From assembly GCA_963738615.1 (NCBI GenBank), contig CAVTXI010000019.1, positions 868,001-932,000 on the forward strand: a DNA stretch of 64,000 bases. Direction: 5' to 3'. A program made the translations under genes and the position numbers. Origin of the DNA: CAVTWY01 sp963738615 (GTDB taxonomy: Bacteria; Pseudomonadota; Gammaproteobacteria; Burkholderiales; Burkholderiaceae_C). Shown here piece after piece: positions 48,196 through 56,516 of this stretch (within the stretch, counting starts at the first letter, position 1; each line of letters begins with the position of its first letter). Below the pieces are notes generated by a model, which was not told the origin of the DNA, ran no database searches, and worked only from the letters and a program-made list of their open reading frames with translations.

Positions 48196-49268
48196 GCTCT
48201 GACCTTCGTATCTGGCAACAACCCACAGGCCGCCCCTTGCCCGCGACTGTCGAGGAGGCGGGCAAGGCGATGCTCGAGTTCGAGCGCCACGCGCCTGGCC
48301 CCAACCCGAAGTTCGTCGAATTGGCGCGGGCCATGCTGTCGCACTTTCCGGCATCCGACTCGTGGCCGAACGACCCCTTGGCTGAAGCGCGCTCTTGCGA
48401 AGACGCGGTCTGGGCGTTTTCGTTGCCTGACGAAGACCTGCCGCAGGTGATCCGGCTCGTGGCGAAGCATGCGACAGCACTCGGCTTGGTTGTGTACGGC
48501 GATCAACTGGGTATGGCGTTCCTGCCGGATGGCCGTGTGCTGCCCGAGCACTTGGCTTCGCAGTGGGCTGAACTGGGAGAGCACCTCGACAAGGGGCCAA
48601 AGCCGTTCAGCAAGGCGCAGGTCCAGAAGCTCGCGGCGGCTTATCTTGGCGAAACCCTCGAGCGCCATGGGTTTGCCCCGAGTCGAGAGGCGGGCACGAA
48701 GGTGACCACGTTTAGACGAACGACGAGCGATGGCGTCCAACGGATCGAGTTAATCGTCCATGGGTACCCTCCCGATTTCGAGTGCGTCGTGATGTGTTGG
48801 CATCGCAACGACCAAGCTGAAGCCATCAGCGACGAGCTATTTCCGAATCCTCTTCGCAATACGCTCGGCTTCAACGTCGATGTCTTCAATGAACCGTTTG
48901 GTGAATCGGGGCGCATTCCAATCAAGAACATGGAGCAAGTCCGGGCGATGGTCGCGATGGTCGAGGCCTACGGGATGCCAGTTTTAGACACAGCCGCCGC
49001 GCCGGGTGGCCTTGACCGCGTGATGAACGAACCGGAGTTGTTTCCCTATCATTACGCGAAGGAGCACCCGCTCAGACCTCCAACGCTCGCAGAGAGTTCT
49101 ATACGGTTCGGCAGATTCGAGGGACTCAAAGCGCTGATCGTTGCCTGGCTCGCCCATAACCCAAGATTTGAAGAACGAGTGGCTGCGGTTCGCCAGGTCA
49201 TGAAGCTCCAGGGTGATGAAGCTCATCTGGAACGCTTACTCGAGCATCTGCGGCAGCGTGGTCGGTAA
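48192..49268 (+). CDS. Hypothetical protein, 358 aa
   Basis: A soluble, unbroken frame of lower GC than its neighbours. Recognisable stretches are LRIWQQPTGRPLPATVEEA, GLVVYGDQLGMAFLPDGRV and ELFPYHYAKEHP. The N-terminal third resembles the kind of small acidic domain seen in effector-immunity neighbourhoods, but I cannot assign a family. The start overlaps the mini-ORF stop, so it is probably expressed with the upstream repeated-domain gene. Confidence 0.6.
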   Translation: MSSDLRIWQQPTGRPLPATVEEAGKAMLEFERHAPGPNPKFVELARAMLSHFPASDSWPNDPLAEARSCEDAVWAFSLPDEDLPQVIRLVAKHATALGLVVYGDQLGMAFLPDGRVLPEHLASQWAELGEHLDKGPKPFSKAQVQKLAAAYLGETLERHGFAPSREAGTKVTTFRRTTSDGVQRIELIVHGYPPDFECVVMCWHRNDQAEAISDELFPNPLRNTLGFNVDVFNEPFGESGRIPIKNMEQVRAMVAMVEAYGMPVLDTAAAPGGLDRVMNEPELFPYHYAKEHPLRPPTLAESSIRFGRFEGLKALIVAWLAHNPRFEERVAAVRQVMKLQGDEAHLERLLEHLRQRGR

Positions 49269-50121
49269 GTTCAACGCCCTCCCAGGGCCAGGCGTGCCGT
49301 GGTCGTTCGAACTTGGGTTGCATCGGCGAGATCACGGCCTCGGCCGGATCGATGCGCAACGCCAACAACCTGTCCTGTCCACCGTCCGCATGACCCAGCC
49401 TGATGCGCATGGCGCGATTTTTCGAACCGCGCCACGCGTCGACTACTGCACGCAAGCTTTCTCGCGCTTGCGTGCGACGCTCGGGACCGAGGGGCGTCGG
49501 TGCGACGAGGACTTTCACACCGATTCCTCGCGCAGACGCTCCTCCCCCCGCCGTCTCGTGGACAGCCGTCGACAGCAAAGTCGGCAGCGGCGTCGTTCGT
49601 CAGCGCTTGTCACTCCTTGAGCCGGAGTCCGACGAGCGAGCCGTTGAGCGCATGCACCCAATGCCCTCCTCGCCCGTATCTCCCCTGGTGGAGCGTCCCA
49701 AGGCTTGCGCTGCTTGCGCTCACGTCGAACGCACGCGACGCGCAGTCTGCCCGTCCCACTGTCGTGAGCTATCAACACTGCGCGGTCAGTGATCCCCACC
49801 CGTTAGGCCTTCGTGCGGCTGTTTGCACGACGCGTCGAGTTCCAGCGCCGACGACGTACCCCGTACCCGGCGCTGCTACCGACAATGCTCACGGCGCACC
49901 TTCGAGTCGCTGGCCCAGCGACGAAAAGAGGCGCGCGCATTAGGGCTGCCGATCCACGGCTGAAGCCCGAGAAAAACTAAGAACAGACCGACAAGCGCGA
50001 GTCGACGTCTCAGGGAGTTTGTTTTGCGTCCGAGTCATGTCGCCAAGCCATCGGCCTGGTCAGGTTGGTGCGGCCCACTGCAGCTCCGTTCAGCAGCCGG
50101 TCCTTGCCAAGGGAGCGCCCG
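49269..50121. other. Gene-poor region with debris and a hairpin
   Basis: No frame is convincing across these 850 bp. A minus-strand stretch at 49198-49578 contains VLVAPTPLGPERRTQAR, which could be a remnant of a coding region. A 28-nt perfect hairpin, GCACGCAAG-10 nt-CTTGCGTGC, lies at 49448-49475. It may be a former insertion site or decayed gene. Confidence 0.4.
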
Positions 50122-50491
50122 GTGAGTGCGGTGCTGTCCGAGGAAAAGCCGCAGTCGCCTGCGACCGCGAAAGCATTGCCGTCGCAGGCCAAAGCCCCGC
50201 CACCGGTGCCGCCAAAAGACCAACCCAAAACGCCGGCGGCCCCGCCTCCAGCGGGCGGCAGCAACAGCGGCCTGGCCGCCTCGCTCGAAGCCTGGCGCCA
50301 CCGCCTCGAAGGCGCCGGCATCCCCTGCCGCGCGGTCGCGCTGCACGGCGACGATGCAGCGATTTGCCAAGACTTCCCCAAACACGACGCGCGGTGGAAC
50401 GCGACTTGGCCGCAAGTGCGCCAGCGCGTGTCGCCCACAGAGCCCGTGGCGCTGTGCCGAGCAGGCCCTCGCCCTAGCAGCGCCGCGCTGA
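50122..50491 (+). CDS. Small hypothetical protein (3' frameshift)
   Basis: GTG 50122 has a good AAGGGAG site 6 nt upstream. A Pro/Lys-rich N-terminal linker (PPPVPPKDQPKTPAAPPP) precedes a compact domain (EAWRHRLEGAGIPCRAVALH, ICQDFPKHDARWNATWPQVR). Removing one C near 50457 gives the natural-looking end LCEQALALAAPR and a stop at 50491. This avoids a 55-bp overlap with the convergent gene. No family is recognised. Confidence 0.45.
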
Positions 50492-50503
50492 GCGCGCGAA
50501 CGG

Positions 50504-50932
50504 CTACTTCGACGCGGCGGGTGGCGTCGCGGGGGGCGCAGGCGCTGCCGGCACGTTGATCCCCGGCGCCAGCGGAATATCCGTCGCCACATTCACCTTG
50601 TTCACGAAGTGCCGCGTCTCGCCGAAGCACGTCGTCGGAATGCCGACCTTCTCTTCGTAATGCAGTGACACCCGCTTGCCCATCGCCTGCTCGATGTCGC
50701 GCGCGACCGCGTCGTCGTGCACCGTGAAGTAGAACTTTTCGGACGCGGCGCCGGGCATCGACACCATCGCCAGTTCGCCCTCCCAGGTTTTGCAGACCCA
50801 GCCCTTGTTGGAGAACTTCTGCACCCAGCCGGCGCGCTCGCCCGACGAGTAGTTCCACTTCAGCACCACCCAGACATAGGCGGCAGCGATCGCGGCGAGG
50901 ATCAGCAGGAAGGCGAGCAGGCGCAGAAGCAT
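50504..50932 (-). CDS. Conserved small membrane-anchored protein
   Basis: Encodes 142 residues from MLLRLLAFLLI at 50932. One N-terminal helix anchors a compact domain (WNYSSGERAGWVQKFSNKGW, GKRVSLHYEEKVGIPTTCFG) with two cysteines, and the tail is Ala/Pro-rich. It looks like a conserved betaproteobacterial family of unknown function, possibly periplasmic. Co-directional with, but about 75 bp downstream of, the two-component genes. Confidence 0.65.
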   Translation of the reverse strand: MLLRLLAFLLILAAIAAAYVWVVLKWNYSSGERAGWVQKFSNKGWVCKTWEGELAMVSMPGAASEKFYFTVHDDAVARDIEQAMGKRVSLHYEEKVGIPTTCFGETRHFVNKVNVATDIPLAPGINVPAAPAPPATPPAASK

Positions 50933-51005
50933 GGTGGGTGCGTGTGTTGGCGTGCCGAATCGTCGCATACCGTGCGCGGCACGGGCCCGAGCCCGACAAC
51001 GCAGC

Positions 51006-51653
51006 TCAGCCCAACCCGTGCTGCTGCGCGTACTTCAGCAGTTCCACCGCATTGCGCACGCCCAACTTGGCGCGCATGCTGGTCTGAAGGTTCGACACCG
51101 TCTTCGGGCTCAGGTGCAGGCTGCGCGCGATGTCATCGATCGCGTGGCCGGCGACGATCTGGCGCATCACGTCGAACTCACGCGCCGACAGGCTGGCGTG
51201 CGGTGGCGCAGGCGCTGCCTGGGCGACGACTGCGGCCACGTCGGGGGACAGCACACGGGTGTCGCCGCGCGCCACACGACGCAGCGAGTCGATCAGCACA
51301 TCGGGCGTGCTGGTCTTGGTGATGTAGCCGGCCACGCCCGCGTCCAGCGCCTGCTGCACCATCGACGGGTGGTCGTGCATCGAGAAGACCAGCACGCGCA
51401 GGTCGGGCCAGCGCGCGGCGCAGCGGCGCGCGAAGTCAAGGCCGTCGCGGCCGGGCATCGCAAGGTCCAGCACCAGCACGTCGAGCGCCTCGCGGTCGCT
51501 GCGCAGCAACCATGCGTTCGCCGCGTCGGCGTCGGCGTGTTCGCTCACTACGCGCAGCAGCGGCTCGCTGTCGATCAGGCGCCGCACGCCCTGGCGCACC
51601 ACGGCATGGTCGTCGACCAGCGCGATACGCACCGCAGTGGAAGGCAGGCTCAT
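51006..51653 (-). CDS. NarL/LuxR-family response regulator
   Basis: Encodes 215 residues from MSLPSTAVRIALVDDH. The receiver has the acidic pair DD near residue 14, phospho-acceptor Asp63 in VLDLAMPG and the GYITK lysine. The C-terminal LuxR helix-turn-helix reads LSAREFDVMRQIVAGHAIDD then LSPKTVSNLQTSMRAKLGV. The start overlaps the stop of the sensor kinase (4 bp), so they form a coupled two-component system. Targets are unknown. Confidence 0.93.
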   Translation of the reverse strand: MSLPSTAVRIALVDDHAVVRQGVRRLIDSEPLLRVVSEHADADAANAWLLRSDREALDVLVLDLAMPGRDGLDFARRCAARWPDLRVLVFSMHDHPSMVQQALDAGVAGYITKTSTPDVLIDSLRRVARGDTRVLSPDVAAVVAQAAPAPPHASLSAREFDVMRQIVAGHAIDDIARSLHLSPKTVSNLQTSMRAKLGVRNAVELLKYAQQHGLG

Positions 51654-53257
51654 CGCGGGTTCGGTTCGGCGCGCGGCAGAAGGAACGTCGCAGCAAGTCG
51701 CAGCCCTGGGCGGGTTGCGTCGGTCTTGGCATCGGCGACGAAGTGCACGGGTTCGATCGACAACTCGGCCCCATACGCCCACGCACGCTCGCGCATGCCG
51801 GCCAGCCCGCTGCCGCGCGCGAACGCTGCCTCACGGTTCGGCAGGCCGACGCCATCATCTTCGACGCACCACGCCAGCGTGCTCGCGCCGCGCTGCTGCC
51901 GCAACGACAGCACGATCAACGCGCGCACAGCTTGCGCGTGGCGCGCAACGTTCGTCATCGCCTCCTGAGTCATGCGATAGACCGCGCGCTGAAGCTCCCC
52001 CGGCATGACGGCCGGCGGCGACCCAGGCCAGGGTTGCGGCTGCCCCTGCGCATCGAAAGCTTCGAAGCGCAGATGCCAGGTCGGGCTGCCTTCATCCTGA
52101 TCATCACGCGGCCGCGACCACGACGCCACCAGCGGCACCAGCAGCGCCGTCAGTTGATCCACGCCGTCGGTATCGGGCGTCGACGGCGCCAGCGGGCTCA
52201 GGCGCCGCAGCATCGTGCGCAGGTCCTGCTGTACGTGGTCGCACTGTTGCGCCATGCCGTCGACCACATCACGCGCCTGCGTGTCGTCGCCCAGCCGCCG
52301 GCCCAGCCAGGCCAGGTCCACGCGCAGCGCGGTCAGCCGCTGGCCCAGTTCGTCGTGCAGCTCGCGCGCCAGCCGCGCGCGTTCGTCCTCCTGCAACGTC
52401 AGCACCTTCAGGCTCAACTCACGCCGCTGCGCTTCGGCCGCCGTCAGGCCGTCATCAAGCCGCTGCACCGCTTCGGCCACGACTTGCAGTTCGCGAATCG
52501 GCATCGCCGGCAGCCGCTCGCGTGCAACCGCGGCTGCCCCGCGCGGTGTGGGTTCATGTGACGCGAGCTCGTGATCACGCAACACGCGCGGTTCGTTCAG
52601 CAGCGCGATGCGCCCGACCAGCAGCCGCAGCGGCGCGAACGCTCGGCGCACGTTCCACGCCATCGCCGCCAGCATCGCTGCCGACGCCAGCGCCAGCACC
52701 AGCAGCGTCGAGCCCAGCCCCGCCATCGCCTCGCGCCGTTCGCCTTCACGCGACTCGGTCAGCTCGAGCACCCACGGGCTGGCCTCGGCCGGGCGCGCCA
52801 CCGGCCAGCGCAGCGTGCGCGGCGGTGCGTCGCCCTTCACGTCGCCTTGCCAGCGCGCATGCAGCGTCATCAACAGGTCCAGCCACGGCCCGGCCTCGTG
52901 CGGCTTCTCCGCGGGCGCCAGCCGCGTGACGCCACGCGCGTCGACGATGCGCAGGTCAACGTGCCGCAGCGCGCCATCAGCCCGGGCACGGTCGACCGCA
53001 GCGGCAAGCTCGGCGTCACCGAGCAGCGCCGCCTGGCTCAAATCACGCAGCATCGACGAGAGCGCGAGCGCGGCACCGGTTTCCTCTTTGATGTCGCGCC
53101 CCGCACGCGCGAAGCCCAGCACCAGGCCGACCACCAGCGCCAGCAGCGCGACCAGCGCCGCGCGCTTCATCACCAGGCGCGGCAGGTCAAGCGGCGCAGA
53201 GGGTGACGTGGGGGCAGTCGGGGCCGCAGGGGCGTCGCGAACGGTGAGGGTAGCCAT
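51650..53257 (-). CDS. Membrane sensor histidine kinase, HisKA_3 type
   Basis: Encodes 535 residues. A helix at about residues 33-50 (ALVALLALVVGLVLGF) and a second near 185-203 flank a periplasmic sensor of about 130 residues with no clear ligand motif. The dimerisation box ARELHDELGQRL contains the phospho-His. The ATPase domain has EAMTNVARHA (N box), DDGVGLP and GSGLAGMRERA. This NarX/UhpB-like layout matches the LuxR-type regulator that follows. The signal is unknown. Confidence 0.92.
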   Translation of the reverse strand: MATLTVRDAPAAPTAPTSPSAPLDLPRLVMKRAALVALLALVVGLVLGFARAGRDIKEETGAALALSSMLRDLSQAALLGDAELAAAVDRARADGALRHVDLRIVDARGVTRLAPAEKPHEAGPWLDLLMTLHARWQGDVKGDAPPRTLRWPVARPAEASPWVLELTESREGERREAMAGLGSTLLVLALASAAMLAAMAWNVRRAFAPLRLLVGRIALLNEPRVLRDHELASHEPTPRGAAAVARERLPAMPIRELQVVAEAVQRLDDGLTAAEAQRRELSLKVLTLQEDERARLARELHDELGQRLTALRVDLAWLGRRLGDDTQARDVVDGMAQQCDHVQQDLRTMLRRLSPLAPSTPDTDGVDQLTALLVPLVASWSRPRDDQDEGSPTWHLRFEAFDAQGQPQPWPGSPPAVMPGELQRAVYRMTQEAMTNVARHAQAVRALIVLSLRQQRGASTLAWCVEDDGVGLPNREAAFARGSGLAGMRERAWAYGAELSIEPVHFVADAKTDATRPGLRLAATFLLPRAEPNPR

Positions 53258-53326
53258 ATCGTTTCGCCGCGGAAGCTGTCAACGACAGCAAGCTTATCGG
53301 TGCTTGTGGAGCAACGATCGCAACGC

Positions 53327-55678
53327 CTATTGCCAGATCGGCCCCAGGAAGAGATACAGCGTGCCACTGTCGCGCCGTGTCGCGCCAGCCGCCATGAACA
53401 GCGGGCCGAAGCGTGTGTCGACCGACAAGAAGGCGCTGGCGGCTTGGCGCAGCGATGACGAGCGCACCGACTCTTGGGCCGCGAGCCCGCCGCCCAGTTC
53501 GAGCGAAAACCCAGCCCGCACCAAACCGCCCAGACCCACCGGCATGGCTGCGATCTGGCGCGCCATCACGACACGGCCCAGCATGACGCGTTGGCCTGCG
53601 ACCGAATTGGTGGGCGTGCCCGACAGCCGAAGGAAGCCACCGAGGTTGGGGCCCGCCAAACCCGTCTTGGCATACGCCCACTCCGCATAGACATGCCCGG
53701 CCCATTCACCGCGACCGAACGCGGCCATGGCTGCCGCGCTTGCGGCCCTCGTGGCACGTCCGTCCGGGCCCTGCGCCGGCAGGCGCTCCCAGGCGGCATT
53801 GAGGAACTGACCCCGCAGCGGAAAGGCCAGCGAGTCCAGCGTGTCGATGCGCACCTGGACGAACTGGCTGGTGTGCAGCAGGTCAATCGGCGCGCGGCTG
53901 TCATCGTCGGGCACAAGTGCACGCACACGCGTCTGGCCGCGCATCAGGCCGACTCGCAGGTCGCCCCAGTGACCCAACTCCCGACCCAGCAGCACGCTGG
54001 TGGTGTTGATCTTGAAGTCAGCGCGCACGGTCCTGCGCCCCTGCTCGAACAGGTTGGTTGCGGTGCCGCTGTGCTGCAACGACAGCGCCACGTACCACGG
54101 CGAACCCGGTCCTATCGGTTGCCACCACCGCGTGCCCAACTGACGTTGCGTGCCGATGCGCGCCACCGTGCGCAGCTCGGCCCCCCAGTCATTCAGCGAT
54201 GACAGCACATGCAGCATGCCGAGGTTGAAGACGTTGCCGTCGCCGAAGTCGCTCGCCAGTTCGACGCCAAGGCGAACGCGGCTGCGGGCCCAGCCGGCCT
54301 CGGTGGCCTGGATGGTCACACCGCGCCCGCCTTCGACATCACGGGTCTGGATTTCGATGCGCTCCAGATCGGCGCGGCCGTACAGGCGGCGCACGGCTTG
54401 GTCCAGCTGTTCGGTCGTGGCCGGCTGGCCAACTTCCAGCGCCGATTGCACGCGCAGCACGTCGGCAGCGATGTGCTTGGTGCCCTGAACGTCGAGCGTC
54501 GAGATCACGAGCGGTGCGTCGGCCACCGCCGGGCCGGCCAGTCGGATGGATTCACGCGCCGCATAGTCCGACACGGTCACCGCCAGCCCCTGCAACTGCG
54601 CCGCCACCTGCCGCGCGGCAAGGGCACCTTGCAGCATGGCACGCTCCTTGGCGCCAAAGTCCATGAAGCCGACGCCGGTCAGATCGGGCGCGATCAAGAT
54701 GTCGCGCGGCCCCAGCTCTTTCAGCGAGCGTTGCACGTTCTGCTCGGTCAAGATGCGCAGCATCTGCTGCGCCACGCCGACCGCGTTGCCGAGTTCACTT
54801 TCCGGCGCCAGCGGCGTGCCGACGTTGACCGCGATGATGACGTCGGCCCCCATGGCCCGCGCCAGGTCGATCGGCAGGTTGCGCACCAAACCACCATCGA
54901 CCAGCAGCCGCTGGTTGACTCGCACCGGAGCAAAAACGCCGGGCACTGCGAGTGAAGCGCGCATCGCCAGGAACAACGGCGTGTCGATCAGTTCGACCAG
55001 TTCTCCGGAAACCAGGTCAGACGCCACCGATCGGAAGGGCAAAGGAAGGCGATCGACCGGCCGGCTGCGGGTGGTGCCGGGCATAAGTCGGGCGAGGGCA
55101 AATTCCAGAGCCGCATTGCCGGCCGCCGAAGGTGGCAGCGAGACGCCTTGGGCATCGACGCCAAACTCGATCCGTGAGGGCAGCAACAGGTCGTCTTCCC
55201 GGCGCCTGAAGGCAAGCTGGTCACGCGCCGGCCGATCGGCAATCACCGCCTCCCAGTCGGTGGTGCGCACGACCATCTCCATGGCTTCGACGGAGTTGCC
55301 TGCGGCAAACGCACCGCCCACCACGCTGCCCATGCTCGTGCCGACCACGAGATCGATGGGCACGCGCTGGTCGCGCAAGACGCGCAGCACGCCGACGTGC
55401 GCAAAGCCTCGCGCCCCACCGCCTGACAGCACCAAGGCCACGCGTGGAGGATGCCCGTCACTGGATCCAGGTTCCGCAGCACCCGAAGCCGTTGCGGCCA
55501 ACCCAAGCGACGTGCCGACGATCACGAAGGTCAGCAGACGATGAAGATCGCACCACCACGTGCACCACCACGTGCACCACCACGTGCGCCACCACGTGCG
55601 CCACCACGTGCGCCACCACGCGCACGACCACGCGTGCGACCAATCGAGGTCGACTGTGAGCGTTGCTGAATGCTGCAT
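53327..55678 (-). CDS. Patatin-like phospholipase with POTRA and beta-barrel (PlpD-like, type Vd)
   Basis: Encodes 783 residues from ATG 55678, 11 bp after the O-methyltransferase stop. The patatin domain has oxyanion GGGARGFAHVG, nucleophile GTSMG (Ser115) and the catalytic Asp in DGGLVRNLP. A POTRA-like region follows (LVISTLDVQGTKHIAADVL). The C-terminal half is a beta-barrel ending in LGPIWQ with an aromatic penultimate residue. This is the architecture of the type Vd autotransporter PlpD. The N-terminus is odd: a Trp-rich tract (WWRT three times, WWCT twice) encoded by 12-bp repeats precedes the signal-like LLTFVIVGTSLGLAATASG. The true start could lie after the repeats. Confidence 0.85.
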   Translation of the reverse strand: MQHSATLTVDLDWSHAWSCAWWRTWWRTWWRTWWCTWWCTWWCDLHRLLTFVIVGTSLGLAATASGAAEPGSSDGHPPRVALVLSGGGARGFAHVGVLRVLRDQRVPIDLVVGTSMGSVVGGAFAAGNSVEAMEMVVRTTDWEAVIADRPARDQLAFRRREDDLLLPSRIEFGVDAQGVSLPPSAAGNAALEFALARLMPGTTRSRPVDRLPLPFRSVASDLVSGELVELIDTPLFLAMRASLAVPGVFAPVRVNQRLLVDGGLVRNLPIDLARAMGADVIIAVNVGTPLAPESELGNAVGVAQQMLRILTEQNVQRSLKELGPRDILIAPDLTGVGFMDFGAKERAMLQGALAARQVAAQLQGLAVTVSDYAARESIRLAGPAVADAPLVISTLDVQGTKHIAADVLRVQSALEVGQPATTEQLDQAVRRLYGRADLERIEIQTRDVEGGRGVTIQATEAGWARSRVRLGVELASDFGDGNVFNLGMLHVLSSLNDWGAELRTVARIGTQRQLGTRWWQPIGPGSPWYVALSLQHSGTATNLFEQGRRTVRADFKINTTSVLLGRELGHWGDLRVGLMRGQTRVRALVPDDDSRAPIDLLHTSQFVQVRIDTLDSLAFPLRGQFLNAAWERLPAQGPDGRATRAASAAAMAAFGRGEWAGHVYAEWAYAKTGLAGPNLGGFLRLSGTPTNSVAGQRVMLGRVVMARQIAAMPVGLGGLVRAGFSLELGGGLAAQESVRSSSLRQAASAFLSVDTRFGPLFMAAGATRRDSGTLYLFLGPIWQ
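55551..55634. repeat. Seven tandem 12-bp repeats (CACCACCACGTG type)
   Basis: Three copies of caccaccacgtg, two of cgccaccacgtg, then cgccaccacgcg and cacgaccacgcg abut without spacer. Five contain the palindrome CACGTG. The 12-bp unit keeps every frame open, and in the patatin frame it encodes the Trp-rich repeat. Confidence 0.85.
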
Positions 55679-55688
55679 GGTGACCCGC

Positions 55689-56354
55689 TCAGCGCTTGCG
55701 CGCCAGCGCCAACCCGTCACCCACCGTCAACAACGCGTGGTCGACACGCTCGTCGCGTTGCAGCTTCGCGTTCAGCGCCTGCAAGGCCGCGGTGTCGGCG
55801 TCGCCACGCGCCGGGCGCGCCACGGCGCCGCCCCACAGCATGTTGTCCAGCGCGATCAGGCCTCCGGTGCGCACCAGGGCCAGGCAGCGCTCGTAGTAGG
55901 CGTCGTAGTTCGACTTGTCGGCGTCGATGAAGGCGAAGTCGTAGCTGTTCGCCTCGCCGGCGGCCAGCCGGGCGTCGAGTGTTTGCAGCGCGGGCGCCAG
56001 CACCAGCTCGATCTTGTGCTCGACACCGGCCTGACGCCAGAACGGCCGACCGATGCGCGTGTACTCGTCGCTGACATCGCACGCCAACACGCGGCCGTCA
56101 TCGGGAAGTGCCAGCGCCACGGCCAGCGCGCTGTAGCCGGTGAAGGTGCCGATTTCGATCGTGCGCCGCGCGCCCAGCAGCTTGACCAGCAACGCCATGA
56201 ACTGGCCCTGGTCGGGCGCGATCTGCATGCCCGCGTGCGCGTGGCTGCGGGTGGCTTCACGCAGCGCGGCCTGCGCGGGGTGTTCGCGCGCGGCGTGGGC
56301 GGCGATGACGTACTGGAACAGGTGGTCGTCAATTTGGAGCGTGCGCAGAGACAT
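55689..56354 (-). CDS. SAM-dependent O-methyltransferase, family 3
   Basis: Encodes 221 residues from MSLRTLQIDDHLFQYV at 56354. The class I SAM motif IEIGTFTGYSALAVALALP and the catalytic/metal segment FAFIDADKSNYDAYYE followed by LIALDNMLWGG define the caffeoyl-CoA-type (Methyltransf_3) family, which is divalent-cation dependent. The substrate is unknown. Upstream of and co-directional with the patatin gene (11-bp gap), so they are likely co-transcribed. Confidence 0.9.
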   Translation of the reverse strand: MSLRTLQIDDHLFQYVIAAHAAREHPAQAALREATRSHAHAGMQIAPDQGQFMALLVKLLGARRTIEIGTFTGYSALAVALALPDDGRVLACDVSDEYTRIGRPFWRQAGVEHKIELVLAPALQTLDARLAAGEANSYDFAFIDADKSNYDAYYERCLALVRTGGLIALDNMLWGGAVARPARGDADTAALQALNAKLQRDERVDHALLTVGDGLALARKR

Positions 56355-56516
56355 GGTCAGTCCATCTCGGAGTGGGTGGGATTCTGTGCGGCGGCAGGTG
56401 GGTGCGAAGTGGCCTGCGCCCGCTTCGCGCGCATAGGCTGCGAGGTGGCGCTTTTGTAAGGCCCTCGAGATCTCGGGCGCCGTGCGACAGTCGATGTTCG
56501 CAACGTCGTATGGAGC

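Noticed and set aside
55551..55634. The 12-bp repeats as a phase-variation switch or a CRISPR array
   Set aside because: The unit is a multiple of three, so it cannot switch the frame. There are no spacers and the units abut directly.
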